Assembly: GCF_047496725.1 (NCBI RefSeq)
Contig: NC_132971.1
Coordinates: 18,904,001 to 18,968,000 of the forward strand
Direction of reading: 5' to 3'
Source of the DNA: Anoplolepis gracilipes
Lineage: Eukaryota > Arthropoda > Insecta > Hymenoptera > Formicidae
DNA: 64,000 nucleotides
The first letter of the stretch is position 1. Each line of letters opens with the position of its first letter. The notes beneath the pieces are model-generated. The model was not told where the DNA came from, searched no databases, and saw nothing but the letters and a program-made list of their open reading frames with translations. Positions 1 through 13,118 of this stretch are shown here, one piece after another. The position numbers were made by a program, and so were the translations under genes.

Positions 1-357
1 TAATTTTGCATATTATACTGTATAAGAATTATTATTAAAAATTTGTATTTTTATAACATATTTATGATAGTCAGGATTTTTAGATGAATGTTCTCTTTTA
101 TAGAATCAGTGTATTACTGAAAAACTGTGAATAAGTCACTGATGATCTCACAATCAGTTATGAATCGCGAAATCCTACTGAAAGAATTAGTCAATGGTAA
201 TTTTAATCTGTGATATTTGAAAATTTATCTTATACGTGTTGAGATAAAATTTACGATAACAGTTTGTTACAAAGAAATAGCTCTTAATTTTTTACCAAGA
301 GCTTTGTTCATTTTATTTTATTACATCGAATTAAAAACAATTAAAAAATATAATATA

Positions 358-395
<38 letters not shown>

Positions 396-2171
396 GAATG
401 TAAATATTAGTTATATGTTTTATTACAAATATGTGTGTGTAAGAATTTTCTCCAAAAATAAAAATTCAAAACAAAGAAAATTTTAAAATCTATATCTTAA
501 AAATATATACGATTGTTACTGATTTTTCAATGAAATCTTGTGTCACTGTTTTAACGAATGACATTTTCACTGACTTAATTTAAGAAAGCATGTGCTTTAA
601 TGCCGCCGTGAGACATTGTTGCATTCATTTTTCCGTCGTTCCTATCGATTATCTCGTCTCGCAACGCAGTAATGTCGTTAAATTTGCGGCACTTAGACCG
701 ACTCCGCATCGGCACAAGGAAGATTTCGCGAGGATTCGACTGTTAAGTGGCGTTTACTTTAATCGCGCTGTCTTGCGGGAATTTAAGCGCTCGCAACGAC
801 AGCGAATCGATTGCAACAAATTTCTGCGGTCGTGTTTGCCGTCGTGGTCGATTTCGAAATCAATTTTGCCGACCTGTGGCGAGCGAGCAAAACCCGTCGC
901 GCTGATGCGATCGTTTTGTGCGGTTTTAGAAGATGGAGACATCTTCTTCTATAAAGGGAGGACGCTACGGCTGCAGCTGCGGCTGAAAGTGTCGCGCTGA
1001 TGGGATAATACGACGATTTCTAAATCATTTCGTGTAATACCAATCGGCTGAAACTGGTAACCCTTTGTCGCGCGATATTCGACTTCCATGCCGCAAAAAA
1101 GAAAAAAAAAACAAAAATTGTTAAAATCCCCCGTCGATTATTATTTCGCGATGACGTTTGCCTCGAGAATCCCTGATTTGCGTGTGTCAAAACTCGCCAA
1201 ACTCGCCATCGTTCCCTTCTTTGTAAGCCATATTATGCTTTTATGCCTTGTTTACAAACGTCGCAACGCATCCCCGTTTCGTTGTAGATAGTTTTCCGAC
1301 ATGAGTCGCTAAGCGGATTTGCATATGTTAGAAAATGTTGAATCCGACGTTACGATTCAACGAAGGTAAAACGATCGATTCAGATCGTCGTAAACACGCG
1401 AAGGCACAAGTGCTTAAAATATCGTCGATGGCCATTTCTTACGCTTCGCCTAACAACGATCGCGTTATTTTCTCATTCGTTCGATCAGTTTATTTAACAT
1501 ATTACAGTATAATCGGCTTATGCGATTAAACAAATATCTTTCGCAATGTAGTTTACGGAAAAGATAAAATTTAAGGAGTCCGATTTCATACAATGATTTA
1601 TTTTTTTGCCTATTTTAATTATATGCCAGAATGTAAATTAATTATTATGGATTCTTCGATGCTGAATTGACAGATCAAAATTTAGTCGAATAAATTGAGA
1701 ATTACGCTGAAACATGGCGCTGGCGGACACGCTCGCAAAGGTGATTAAAGGGTGACTGTAAAAATGCGCAATGAGTTAAATATATATTTTCAGCCACCGT
1801 GGGACGTCTCGTTAAACGTCCGGTCGGCACTTTACACCGGTTTTCCTGATATCGTAGGCGCGTACTCGGTACACTCGCTCGCGCAGAATATTTTCACGTG
1901 GGACGGTCAAGCCGCGACGATGACCTGAATGCAGTGAAACCGCGAGTCGTGTGGGACGCTCGTCGCTCGCGGCTCTCCCATCCGCGATTCGCACTCGGAT
2001 AATTGCAAGAGTGTGCTGCAAGTATCTAATTATTAAACTGCCGCGTTTCATTATTATTAGCTGACGTTTTCCGCGAGAATAATTTTTCAACGAGAACCTC
2101 GCACGCGGCGCGCATCTAATTTTATCCGTCTCACTTTCGCCCTCGCGCGAAACACGCTCGCTAATGTATCA
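1..2171. other. No gene recognised; AT-rich then CpG-rich DNA
   Basis: The first 600 bases are AT-rich and hold a TA array at 365-390. From about 600 to 2150 the DNA is markedly richer in CG dinucleotides. The open frame at 590-1000 (136 codons, ATG) is Arg/Cys-rich, overlaps an antisense frame, and matches nothing I know. Confidence 0.6.
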
Positions 2172-2209
2172 AACTAACGAGAGCATTTTCCTTTTTGTTA
2201 CAGGTGAGT
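2172..2209 (+). promoter_or_regulatory. Candidate recursive splice site (ratchet point) or strong 3' splice site
   Basis: The sequence shows an ideal branch-point match (actaac at 2172-2177), a pyrimidine tract (ttttcctttttgtta) and CAG ending at 2203. GTGAGT, a good 5' splice site, follows immediately at 2204. A juxtaposed 3'ss/5'ss like this is the hallmark of zero-length recursive exons in long insect introns. A second GTGAGT lies at 2254-2259, so a conventional 50-nt exon at 2204-2253 is equally possible. It is on the same strand as DRAK, but linkage to DRAK is inference. Confidence 0.35.
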
Positions 2210-2253
2210 CCATCTATTTGAAGCTTTAGCGTTTACTTGGAATGCGTCTGAGG
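2204..2253 (+). other. Possible 50-nt exon between acceptor and second GTGAGT
   Basis: Bounded by a strong acceptor (branch point, polypyrimidine, CAG) and by GTGAGT at 2254. It contains in-frame stops in at least one frame and shows no recognisable peptide, so if real it would most likely be untranslated. It is an alternative reading of the recursive-site candidate. Confidence 0.2.
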
Positions 2254-3085
2254 GTGAGTCGAGAAAATATTGTATTAATCCTTTATCGCATATATGTGAG
2301 ACAGAGATTGATCAATTGCATATGATAGAGTAATTTATTTTTGGATTAGATAACAAGGCATCTCTTTGAGAGACGCTGACTGCGGTGCTAATTACAACCA
2401 CGCGGCATCTTCCCACGATCTATAACAGCTGATTCGCGTTATCCCGATCGCGCGAGAGTAAAAAGAGCCTGGCGCTTAGTTCGCGCGGCCAACCGTTAAA
2501 TAGGCACTGGGCTGCTCCCGGTGTCTGTGGCATCCGCGGCCGTTCGTGCGTCGGAAAGAAAATTCTGTTAACATGATATACGTAAATGTGTAGCGTTAAA
2601 GTAGCTACCGTATGGATAAATAGATAGCGATTATCGAGACAGAGAAGCTGTGGCAGCGGCGGTTTGCCCTCCCGTGGAGAACCGCGGGACAACTTATATA
2701 GCGTTTTCTCTCATTGAGCACGATTGCATATCGACGTCGTTAGGTAGCCCGAGAATGCGTATATGGCGACTGCGTATACGCGTCGCAGGCCATTATTCTG
2801 GGAATCTGGTTGTCCCGCTGGACCCGCGGTGGCAGACGCGCCGCGCCGCGCCGCAAAGTCTTCGTCTAGGGTCGCTGTATTTTCCGACGAGTGTAAACCG
2901 AAACGGCTATCGTGTTGACTCTAACTTATTTGCGCGCCACACGCTACGATACTTGAGATAAATTATAACAAATTCCTCAATTTTGCGCGGCTTAATGAAA
3001 TATCCACGGATTTCTATATTACCATAACAAAGAGAGAGAGGGAGAAAATAAGAAATAAAAATCAATTACATTAAATATTATTATT

Positions 3086-3109
3086 ATTTATTTATTTATT
3101 TATTTATTT
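3086..3109. repeat. (TTTA)n microsatellite
   Basis: Six tandem tetranucleotide units, flanked by TTA triplets on the left. Confidence 0.9.
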
Positions 3110-4285
3110 GAGAATATATATATAATATTATGTGTGAAAAACTGTACTTCAGTATACTTGAATAATATAAAAAAGTATTATTTTATCCACTTATTCTATA
3201 TGTGTAGAGTATATTTACAACGAATAGTTACTAGATTCGACGAGCAATGTATAATTGTTGTGAATTCTTGTTGCGAAAGTGAAACCAAAACAGGAAGGTT
3301 TGCCGATAATAATGCGTTACGACATTGGTTTCATTTATTAAGAATATATCTTGCATAGCATCAAGGAAGGAAATAGTATCATCGTCATGGTCATCCGCCG
3401 TTTCGCGTGGTATTTAATCATTCATGAGTTTTTACGCGTAATAATCTTTTTTCACGTGTGCGTAAACATTTTTTACGGTAAAAAATGTAAAATTCGCGCG
3501 ATCACAATTCTTGTAAATTTTCTTGTAGAATCTTCTTAGAAAATTTATTCCATTTTTTATGATAAAAGTAAGGGATACAATAGACAAACGTATGCGTTTC
3601 TAAAGAAACAGTTTTTTAAATCTATTAGTAGTTTACAAACACATTTCTCGCGATCTATATATAGTAATTATTTCACCGTAATAATTTCTCGCATCAAACT
3701 ATTGTACATATCCCGATCACAGCCTTACGTAATTTGTTATCACCGCGCGAATATCTTTCACGATCGAGAAGCAATGCTCTCCATTTCCCACAACGTCGAC
3801 GCGCTCTCGCGATTTTATCTCTCGTTTTCTCCGACGGAAAAGCACGGCGCCTTTTATTGGCGTTTCTCGTTCGGCGATCAATCGGCGATCGGGCCGAAGG
3901 AATAGGATTCGCGTAATTGATCATGGGGCCAGCAGCACGTGTTTGCCGCGTAGGTTCTGCAGTTGGATCGCGAGTGCGATTGTTCGATGGATTACGCCAA
4001 GACTCGCTCGTTCATTCGCACGAATGAGTCGACGCGATGCGAGATGCGAGACGCGAGACACGAGATCTGCGAGGGATTCAGGCCGAGCGGAACGCGCGCC
4101 TGAACGCGCGTTGCACCGCACCGGCCAGAGTGGTTACATCGGCGCCACGTCTGCGGCCTCGAGCCTCGACTCGACGGCGTTCACCGCGCCGACGCGCCGG
4201 GAGAAAACTGTGTTAACGCAATGTAATACGCGACGGTAAGCGTCGATTATCATCGACTCTCGCCTCGTAGGAGCGCCTCGTTTTC

Positions 4286-4315
4286 CGCGTTCGCGTTCGC
4301 GTTCGCGTTCGCGTT
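4286..4315. repeat. (CGCGTT)5 hexamer repeat
   Basis: Five perfect CGCGTT units. A CpG-rich hexamer array is less common than the TA/GA arrays elsewhere in the window. It produces alternating Arg/Thr runs in translated frames, which are artefacts. Confidence 0.95.
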
Positions 4316-4448
4316 CCGTTTCGCCGAGCGTGCCCGCCAATGCACGCGCGTACATTGCATGCATTGCATATACGCGTTTCATTGTTGTGCCCAAGAAGCA
4401 CGTCGGACGGACGAGTCGCTGAAACTGCACCGCACGGTTTTTTATATG

Positions 4449-4451
<3 letters not shown>

Positions 4452-4519
<68 letters not shown>
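4452..4519. repeat. Compound (AT)n(GA)n microsatellite
   Basis: About 35 bp of AT followed directly by 33 bp of GA at 4487-4519. It creates spurious IYIY/ERER and SLSL/YIYI open frames. Confidence 0.98.
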
Positions 4520-4522
<3 letters not shown>

Positions 4523-6787
4523 AAATTTTATTAATTGTTCTTTACAGAAACAAATTTTTTTTACGTAGGAAATAAATTTTTTTTTATAAATATATATGCT
4601 TATATTCTCGGTCTCTTTTTGGTAAAGCGTGTAAATCCGAGTATAAAGGTTTTCTACATTTTGTTGAAAATGATAATTGCAATTACATATGTGCTGTATC
4701 AAGACGTAATTTATATAGCAGCGCTTTATATATTAATGCATGGCGTTGCAACTCGTGTATCGTGCAATGCCGTATCAAAATGCGTACAAAGAAACATTAG
4801 ACTCGAGCCGGTTTGGCGAGCAAGATGCCGCTGTTCAGATGCGTATGATCTAATCACGTAATAACCGAGCAAAGAGATCTACGGGGTTCTCTTATCTAGT
4901 CGGTCGATAGTTACGCCTTGCGTGCGATGTTGTCTTTGAAATATATTACCCCGACACGTATGTCGGGTCTCGCACCGCTCGTGGAACATCGGGATACATA
5001 CTTGAATATTTAACCCTTTTAACGAGCCGCAAGTGCCGCTCGAATAAAAACAAATGACTTTGCCACGGGGAATATCGGCGTGCGTCTTTTTGCATCTGTC
5101 ACGTGATTTTCGTATCGATAAGATTCGCAACAAACGCCTCTTCATTCGCCACGGATAAATGTTTTCTACCAATGCGAAAAGTTTATCGGTCGTATATTAT
5201 TTGTTATGAGCGTATTTCTACAAGTTGGGAAAAATTCAATGAAAAAAAAAAAAGATATTTCGTTAAAAAATTAGAATCAACGATTGATTAATTTATTAAT
5301 TACAAATAACGTTTGATCTAACATAAGCAACGAACGCATATGTTTCCTAGTATCGAACAAGTATTCGCTTGTGAGAACTGTGAGTCACAAGTGAATTTTC
5401 TTATTTACTGTCTCTCCCTCTTCTCCTTGTCAATTGCTGTACTCGTTGGTTCGAATAATCAAGCAGCGGCGCTGCTGGGGCTCGTATTAATTTACAGACT
5501 TAAAAGCGCGCCGCTGCGGCACCGGAAGATTATCCGAACGACTCGATCTCTCGTCGGGACAAGAGGAGCGACGTCCGCTTATAATCGATTCGCGAAGCGC
5601 CTCTCATTGCGTCGCATCGCATGAGCGCCTCTTACTTTCCACGCGTCCTTGCGTAAGCCGCGCTTCGGCCTTTGTCGTTGTTGTTATTGTGTCATCGCGA
5701 GTAATGGGCCGCTTCACTCGAAGCGCGGGTCGAGGAGGCGGCCCCGGCCCCGTCGCGTTGGAAGCAACGTTAAAAGGCAGCCTCGAAAGCGCCGCTACGT
5801 GGGCGCTCGAGGCCTTCGATCGAGACTCCGTGGTTAGGAGGTTCGTGTCGCTGACGTCGAGACTATCTCGGGAACGAAGAGATCGGAGATAAAATTGCAT
5901 CTTATCTCTGTGATTATTTATCATATTCTAAAGTTACAAAGAAGAGAATTTAATTTTCCATGCGAACGATTTATTTCTCGAGAGAAGCGCGCACGCTTAT
6001 ATTGTCGTGTCATGAGAAAGTTTTCTCACGACGTATACCAACATCCTCGAGCAACGACAGACGTGCCGCGTCGCGGTTGCTAATCGCACGCGTGGGTCTT
6101 AATTGGGCTGCGTGCATGGATCAGCGCGTGTCACGTGGGTGACACGAGGCCGCGGCCGGGACTTTATTTCTAACAAAACGGCCAATGTACAAAGATGTTG
6201 TTATTCCCAAGGAAGCGATTATTCGTGTTTTTTGTTGTTGTTATATTTGAGAAACGCGCAATTTTGTAACTATAACGATTATAATCGTTTGCAATGATAT
6301 TTTTTGTCGCAGCTCTTTTTCTTCAAAGAAATCTAGACAGCTCGTTAAGCGGATATAAATTGATACTTGATTGAGAAATTGGAAAGGCAGCCCCGCAAAG
6401 ATCGTTTCCTTATATTGTAGATCCAGAAACCTAGATTCCACGACAGCGGATTAAAAAGTCAAACGAGTCAATGTTGTTGTTGTTTCCCGAGAAACTTTGC
6501 CAATCGATCTGAACGTCGCAGAATCGGTATAAACGTCGTTGAAGAGGGAGAGGGAATTTCAAACGAAACGAGCAGTGAAATTTTACCGCCTTTCACCAAT
6601 TGCGTGCCTTTTCGATCGAACCAGTTTCCGTTTCTTCCTGCGTCTCTTTCTCATTCCTTCCGTATAATGGGAATATTGCCAATCGCGCGCTTGACGGAGA
6701 GATGTAAATGCGCAAAAACGGTCTATTCTTAATTCATAATAAAATTATAATTAGAGAAAAAAACGGCGAGGTATGCGCTAAATTGGT

Positions 6788-7020
6788 TTAACACTAAAAG
6801 TACCGAGCAGTCATTTCTAACCGTTTATATTTTTTTAGATTAATATCCTATTTCGTGGGCAAAAGGTAAAATTTCGAAATTTTCTAACTTTTCATCAATT
6901 ATTTAATAAAGGAAATATAAAACATTATAACATTTCAGAATTCTATTTTTTTCACACAAGAGGTTACTAATCTTAAAAAATAGAAATGGTTAGAATAGTG
7001 CTCGGTATTTTTAATATTAA
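6788..7020. mobile_element. 233-bp TTAA-flanked MITE
   Basis: TTAA at 6788-6791 and TTAA at 7017-7020 bound two inverted arms. The left end reads CACTAAAAGTACCGAGCA. The reverse complement of the right end reads TATTAAAAATACCGAGCA. Similarity then continues inward through TTCTAACCNTTT and a T-run followed by AGATTA. There is no coding capacity. The TTAA target duplication suggests a piggyBac-like non-autonomous element; the superfamily is inferred from the target site only. Confidence 0.75.
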
Positions 7021-8691
7021 AGCACCCTAAGTTTATTCGTTTGGCACACATTGATGAAAAATTAATTCTTATCCACTGTAGGGCCACTCTCAGCGAATTA
7101 TGAACATATGTAACTCAATTAGCAATCAACACCACATCTGCTATAGTAAATTCAGTAATTGTATTTGATTGCATTGTGAAAGGGGAACCGCGTACTTTAA
7201 TGTAGCACCCGGATAAAGTTTCGTAGATATATATATTGAGCTAATGTCAATTAAGCACAGAACCTATTTAAAAGACGAGTATATGTATGCATTCTACAAG
7301 CATGTTTGAGCGTTGATGTGTACGCAGGATTATTATTATTAGGAGCGCGGGAATAAATAGGACTCGCTGCATAACGGACGAAGATACACGGAGAGCTGGC
7401 ACGCGTTATAACGTCACGGTTGACAAAAAGGCCCCGGATGCGTGTGTCGAGTGCGTCATGCGCGTGCGGGTCTAACGGGGAACGAACTGTGCGACGGTGC
7501 GGCGGGCCCGCTATTTTTAGAGGAGTCGGTTTATTCTCGTCGTTTGGTATTTTAATCGGATGCTCTGTTTGGTGACTAAACATCGCGCGGTTGCATTGCT
7601 GCATCTCACTGTTGTTCCCTTTCGCTTAGCTAGCTTTTTTTTTTTTTTTTTTTTTCACGCGAACAAGAAAGCGTTTTGCGACAGTTCCGTTTCGCGAGGA
7701 CGCGCCACGTTTCTTCCATCGTGGTTAAGCGAAACGAATTGATCCGTTTATTATCGACCTTGAATTTCTTCGGACATTTAAGACCGCATAAAATGTGATA
7801 AACTCTCTCCTTCTCTCTAAAAAAATGTTCTCTGATATTTTTTTAATTATATATTAAATTATCTTATTTCTTCTTTATTACTAAACAAAACATTCTTCAA
7901 TGAAAAAAAATATAACAATTTTTAATATCATAAATGAGATAAATATTGACAATTGTGTGTTTTGATTCCTCCAGCGTGATCGATAATAAGCGAAAAGTGA
8001 AAATTCTTAAGGTTCGGAACGCGAACGGTTCTCTGCCGGTCGGCTTGCTTCCAGATTCGTCATCGACCGGCCGGCGCGGGCGATGCGTATAAATGCGTGT
8101 GCATTCCCGGTCGCGACACGAGCGCATTCCAGAGGAGTGATCACCGCATTAGCGCTGGCGCCAGCGGCTCTCCCTCGCTGGAAAGAACGCTGGAAGGGGG
8201 GTAGGACGTCGTGGAGGAAAAACAGTTTTTGCGGTTTTACCGCAACGCACGTGCGTAAATCGCATCTGTATATATATATATGTGTGTGTATACGCGGCTG
8301 TCGCTTTGAAAATAAGGTATTGACTCTCTTTCTTCCTCCCGTCTGTCTCAAGTGCGTTGCATCCCTTCATGAAACTGGATCACCGAGCTGAAGTGTGTGC
8401 ACACGTGCACGCGTTATAAACGACGCGTGATATATCGTCGTTAAATGCGCCGGCCGGGAAGGGTGAGTTGTATGAGTGCTGCTACTTCAACAAATGAAAA
8501 TTGTATGGCGCGCGGATGTGATTTTATCGGCGGTTAATCCTGAACGATGCATCGATCCGGCTGGGTCTGTAGTAGCCGTGGCTGGAGAAGGGAAAATACT
8601 TTTTCATCTATGTGGCCCACGCGTTGTGCTGCAGATGCATTCTGGATGCGTAGTGTTTTAAAAATAGACATCGATCCTTTATGATAGCCTC
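7021..8691. other. No gene recognised
   Basis: Mixed AT- and CG-rich DNA with a 21-T tract at 7635-7655 and a short TA/TG run near 8270-8290. The open frames at 7251-7604 (minus) and 8083-8391 (plus) show no domain and overlap others. Confidence 0.55.
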
Positions 8692-8930
8692 TTAACCCTC
8701 AGGACTAGGGTCCATGAGACTCGTAACTAAAGTCTGGTAACCAAAGTTCAATTTTCAGTCCCACGGATCGATCATTAATTTAAATTAAGAAATATTCTTG
8801 TTGAAAAAAATTGTCTACTTTTAATATTTTATTACGTTATTCTTTTTTTTTTTTTTTTACATTTAACATTTAGTTTATTAAAATCAATTTTTTATGAGAA
8901 AAAGTAATTACGTTATATCATCAGAGTTAA
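8692..8930. mobile_element. Possible degenerate TTAA-flanked MITE
   Basis: The left end is TTAACCCTCAGGACTAGGGT at 8692. The reverse complement at the right end (TTAA at 8927-8930) reads TTAACTCTGATGA, matching 10 of the first 13 bases. Interior arms are not clearly complementary, so this could be chance. The first 20 bases resemble TTAACCCT-type ends common in arthropod piggyBac-like MITEs. Confidence 0.3.
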
Positions 8931-10133
8931 ATAAACGGGTTTTGATGATGAACAAATTACAGATTTAATTGCATATATATATATTATAAAATTAAAAACA
9001 AAATTAAAATAGTGCGAAATATATGTGCCTGACGTATTCGACGCATTTTTTACATACTTCCGTGACTAACGTTTCAGAAATTCTCGCCGGACGTTCTTAG
9101 CGCGCTTTGACGTTATCATTCAAACGCGCGTTTATGAACCGATTATCTTTTATCTACTGTCAACCCGATAACTCCACGGTTTGCAGTTCAAGGTTCGTCT
9201 TGAATGACAGAAATATCTCTTCTACGAGTTTGACAGCTGTTGCGCGATAACGCGACAAAGTCCCGGCACGAGTCATTGAATCTCATTCCGGTTTATTGAT
9301 GTAGAGATTGATGCTAAAGAGTATAGTGATTCGATACTGAGCAAGAACGTCGCTTATTGAAATTTTTGTGCTATTGCGACAATCATTTTTTAAATTTTAT
9401 CCTTTCATCATTTTCAATTTTACACTGAATTCCGTGCAAATAAATATATTTGTTCTTTTATCAATAATAAATCCTTAAATAGAATTGCTAAATTTATACA
9501 GTTTCCTTTAGTTTTATCAAGATCATTAGAAATTATCGGCTATGTTGTTTAGCCTCCAAAATTGCTTATTTATTATAATTTGTTATGTTAACATATTTAA
9601 ATATATTATACGTAGACAATTAATTCTTTAGATAAGATTTATAGAAATCTGTTTGTGTGTCTATATGTTAATGTATTCAACAGAGTGTAGAGTTTATGCT
9701 TTAAACTGACTGATTGGCATAATCTGTCCTTTTGCACAATCATCGGAAATAATATCTTCCGTCAGGTTTATTTCGAGTGGTTTATCGTGATTTTTGTTTG
9801 TTTGAAATCACGACTCGTATCGTTTCGACTTGAAGCCAAAGATAGCGGCAAGGACGTTCTGAAGTAATGGTAAAGGTATTAGGCGAGAGAAATATATACC
9901 CGCGCCACAATTGCCTGCGATCGATACTCAATCGTTCCGGCTGTCGTGAAATTTGCATTCGTGCCTTGACACGATTCACTCTTACGCGGCGAACAGTACC
10001 GGTTTCTGCTCTCTGTTCCGTTCCGAGAGCGCGTTATTTAAATATCGCGAAAAATTAACATACCGATCGGTGAAAGGAATCTTGCGATCCGACGCATTCG
10101 CATTCCACACCGCCGATGCAATTTGACATTCGG

Positions 10134-10340
10134 TTATAATGCGCAGCAATTTTGAGTTAATATTCCTCCATGTTTTCTCAGAGTCAAAATAAACGAATTC
10201 AAAAATTCATAATAATCAAAATATTCTTTATCAATTCTCTTTTCAATCTCTGCTTCTAATGCGCGTAGATATTTATTCTTAATCGATTGTTTTATTTTTA
10301 TACGATGACTTTTATACAATGTAGTTGATATAATCGGCAT
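10134..10340 (-). CDS. Small ORF candidate, 68 aa, unrecognised
   Basis: An ATG-started 68-codon frame with an in-frame stop two codons upstream. The composition is protein-like rather than repeat-like: a charged, probably helical middle (LEAEIEKRIDKEYFDYYEF) followed by a hydrophobic stretch. This differs from the Arg/Ser-rich shadows around it. I recognise no family. It lies in AT-rich DNA, where Lys/Ile/Tyr-rich frames arise by chance, and I see no promoter or splice sites that decide the matter. It could be chance, a micropeptide, or a decayed piece of a larger gene. Confidence 0.15.
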   Translation of the reverse strand: MPIISTTLYKSHRIKIKQSIKNKYLRALEAEIEKRIDKEYFDYYEFLNSFILTLRKHGGILTQNCCAL

Positions 10341-13055
10341 CTTTCAATCTATCACTGTTACATTATTTTTGAAAACGATGTCATTCTTTATCTCTCGATC
10401 ACATGGCATTATCAAGTCCTTGATTGTAATGTACAAGGTTGATGACGATCGTTCACTCCAACTTTGCAATTTCAAGATTCTTTATATTGAAACAAGACGG
10501 CATTGAAGTGAGAAGTAACTTTTTTTTTAACGTAGTTTTTATATATACTGGGGCTCTATAATCTATGTGAGAAAAAATCCATGTGAACACCACGTGAAAA
10601 CAACACTTGTGAAAATTACATAGGCGTAATTTTACAGACGCAACCCTGTTTCTGGGTATGTGTAACAGGCGCATGTGTACGAGGGTCGGCCCACAATTCT
10701 CCAGGCTCCGCAAACATTGGTTTTCTATGACGGTAGACATCCTTTCGAGTGCTTAACGACGTTCTCACCGGAAAATCCCGCTCTCTTGACTTGCCCATAA
10801 AAATTTCCACCGTTATGTGGATCTCACTTCCATACGGTCTTAAAATACCGGATGAGGGAATTCGTTGCAACGGTGTGATTTCATTAAATTCATTTTTACG
10901 CAAACTAAAATAACGGTACATATATAGATGTGCATCTTACAAGATTTTATTTAATTGATGATTATACAAGATCATTATATAGAACGCGTAGTTGCATAAG
11001 CCTGGATTTATATCTCCGCTGTTAATTGTTATATAATTATATTCACTATTCATCGTAATCCGCTGTGACACATTGATACAAATTGCTGTATCGCATTTCT
11101 TTTGATATAGAATATGAAACTCTTCGCGATTGTGTAATGTCAGTTGTATTCAGGAATTTAAACTGCATCACGTTGGCGTGTTTAAAAAAATTTGACGAGT
11201 ATAGATATGAGTCACTCCCGTTTTTCTTTTTGCCGACGGAAGATGATGTCGGAAGATGAATTTTACCGTAACTCGAAAGTAGAATAATTTCGCATGCGTG
11301 CATCTTTAAAAGATGCAGCGCGCGCGATATTCGACATCTCCGACGGGGAAGTATGTCGACATCTGTCGACACCATATCCTTGCGTGTGCGCACGCGTGTA
11401 ATAACGAGTGTTCCCATAGAATCCGGTGATAAATCGCAAAACGGTTTACAACGTAGCGGACCCGGCGATTATCTGTTGACGCTCGAGTACCAGCCGTTAG
11501 AAATCTCTCTTGCGTATTGCTCGGCATATGTAACATATAAGCTTTTTATCCCGATCACGGAAACGTAACTCTCTGATTTAATGGTCCGGCTAATATCGAC
11601 GTTGGATTATCGCCGTAGGGATATGTACGTTGATCTGTCGGAAGCGCGACGTCGCGCTCAGATCCAAATAATGCGAACTAATTGCGTAATGATCGCGAAC
11701 GTTCAGCGATTTCTATTCGCGCTGAATTATCGTGACGAGAATGTCGAATGCGTTTACGTAAACGTGTATTTCAGTCATTGATTTACGATTTCGCTATAAC
11801 GAAGATGACGCGTGCTAGAAATCCATGCACAGCTGTCGCCGGTAGTGGCTCGTTCGTTACGCGTGCATAGGTTCGCGCAGTGAATGCGTTTTAACGACAG
11901 GTCGGAATTACAGAGATCGTACGACGTGAGTATAGCGTTTATTACGGTAAATTGTTGTGTATTATACGCGGTACACGTGCGTTATTGGGAGACTTTAACG
12001 TCACAATGTGCGTCGCGTCGACGTCGATCGGAATCTGCGAAGCATCGCGAGGATGCGACGATGACTTTGACGTAATCTCGCCAAAAAGAAAAATGTTTAC
12101 ACGAATCGATCGCTTATCGGTCCGGTTGGTTATCGCGCGATCGCTATACGGAGTAATAACCGCCTTTCATTGTTTCGTCACGAACATGTTATGTTAGAAC
12201 GTCGGCCTCTCTCGCGGCGATTATAATGCAACTTTGATTTTCAATCTGAGCATAGAGACGCGAGAAACAAGGTACGAGCTGTATAATCGCGCTCGACACG
12301 TCGAATTAAAATTGCTTACGCCTTGGGAGAATGCAAAGGGAAAGGTAATATTCGAGAGGGTAAAAATCCAACAATTTAAACATTTTTCAAAGTAACATTT
12401 TTGGAAATAGATGTAGCTCTCGCGTGTATTCCATGTCGCTCGGGGATATTAATATACGCGCACGTATATTTCGCATCGCTTCAAATTTAGTTCTCAACGT
12501 GACTGTAGCCAAGTCTAGCCTAAAGAGAGGTAGGAACTTAGCTAGCGACGATTACAATAGCCTCCGTCTCATCGCTTCGGTATGAAGAACAGTGAGGTAC
12601 AAAATAAGCTCCGAATAAGCTCCGAGTCCCAGGCCTCGGAATGTGTCTCGCAAGAAGCGCGCTTGCGCTCTATCTAATCGTGTTTGATTATCGATCTGGA
12701 TCATCGAAATACGTCAATCTATTTTATCGCTCATAACGATCAGAGTGAAAAGAATCACTTATCCGTGCCGCATGTTATTCGCTGATATTGGCGCGACCCA
12801 CGCGTTTTGAGATATCGCGACGTGATGGCGGATAATCGAAATGCGCTACGAGGACGCAAATGATATGCGGCCCGAAATGTCGCGCCGATGCCGATCGCGA
12901 CACTAAGCCACCTTTCCCCCCGTGTCCGAAACGTGCGGCATTAATGAGAGCGTGTCCACGTCGTGCAACCAGTTTTGAAAGCGGCATGATTTACGGGCAC
13001 GATTTCCTCCAACACGCCGCGATTAGGCGCACCGACAGAGAAATGACAGGAGAGC

Positions 13056-13058
<3 letters not shown>

Positions 13059-13110
<52 letters not shown>

Positions 13111-13118
13111 TTTTCTCT
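13059..13118. repeat. (CT)n microsatellite with interruptions
   Basis: About 60 bp of CT with two T-rich interruptions. It is the only long dinucleotide array of this type with pyrimidines on the + strand. Confidence 0.97.

Larger units (their letters stand above)
2260..6787. other. No gene recognised; simple repeats
   Basis: Non-coding as far as I can see. It holds a TTTA array (3086-3109), a CGCGTT hexamer array (4286-4315), a compound TA/GA microsatellite (4452-4519) and CpG-rich patches at 3.9-4.4 and 5.5-6.2 kb. Open frames here are short and overlap on both strands. Confidence 0.6.
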
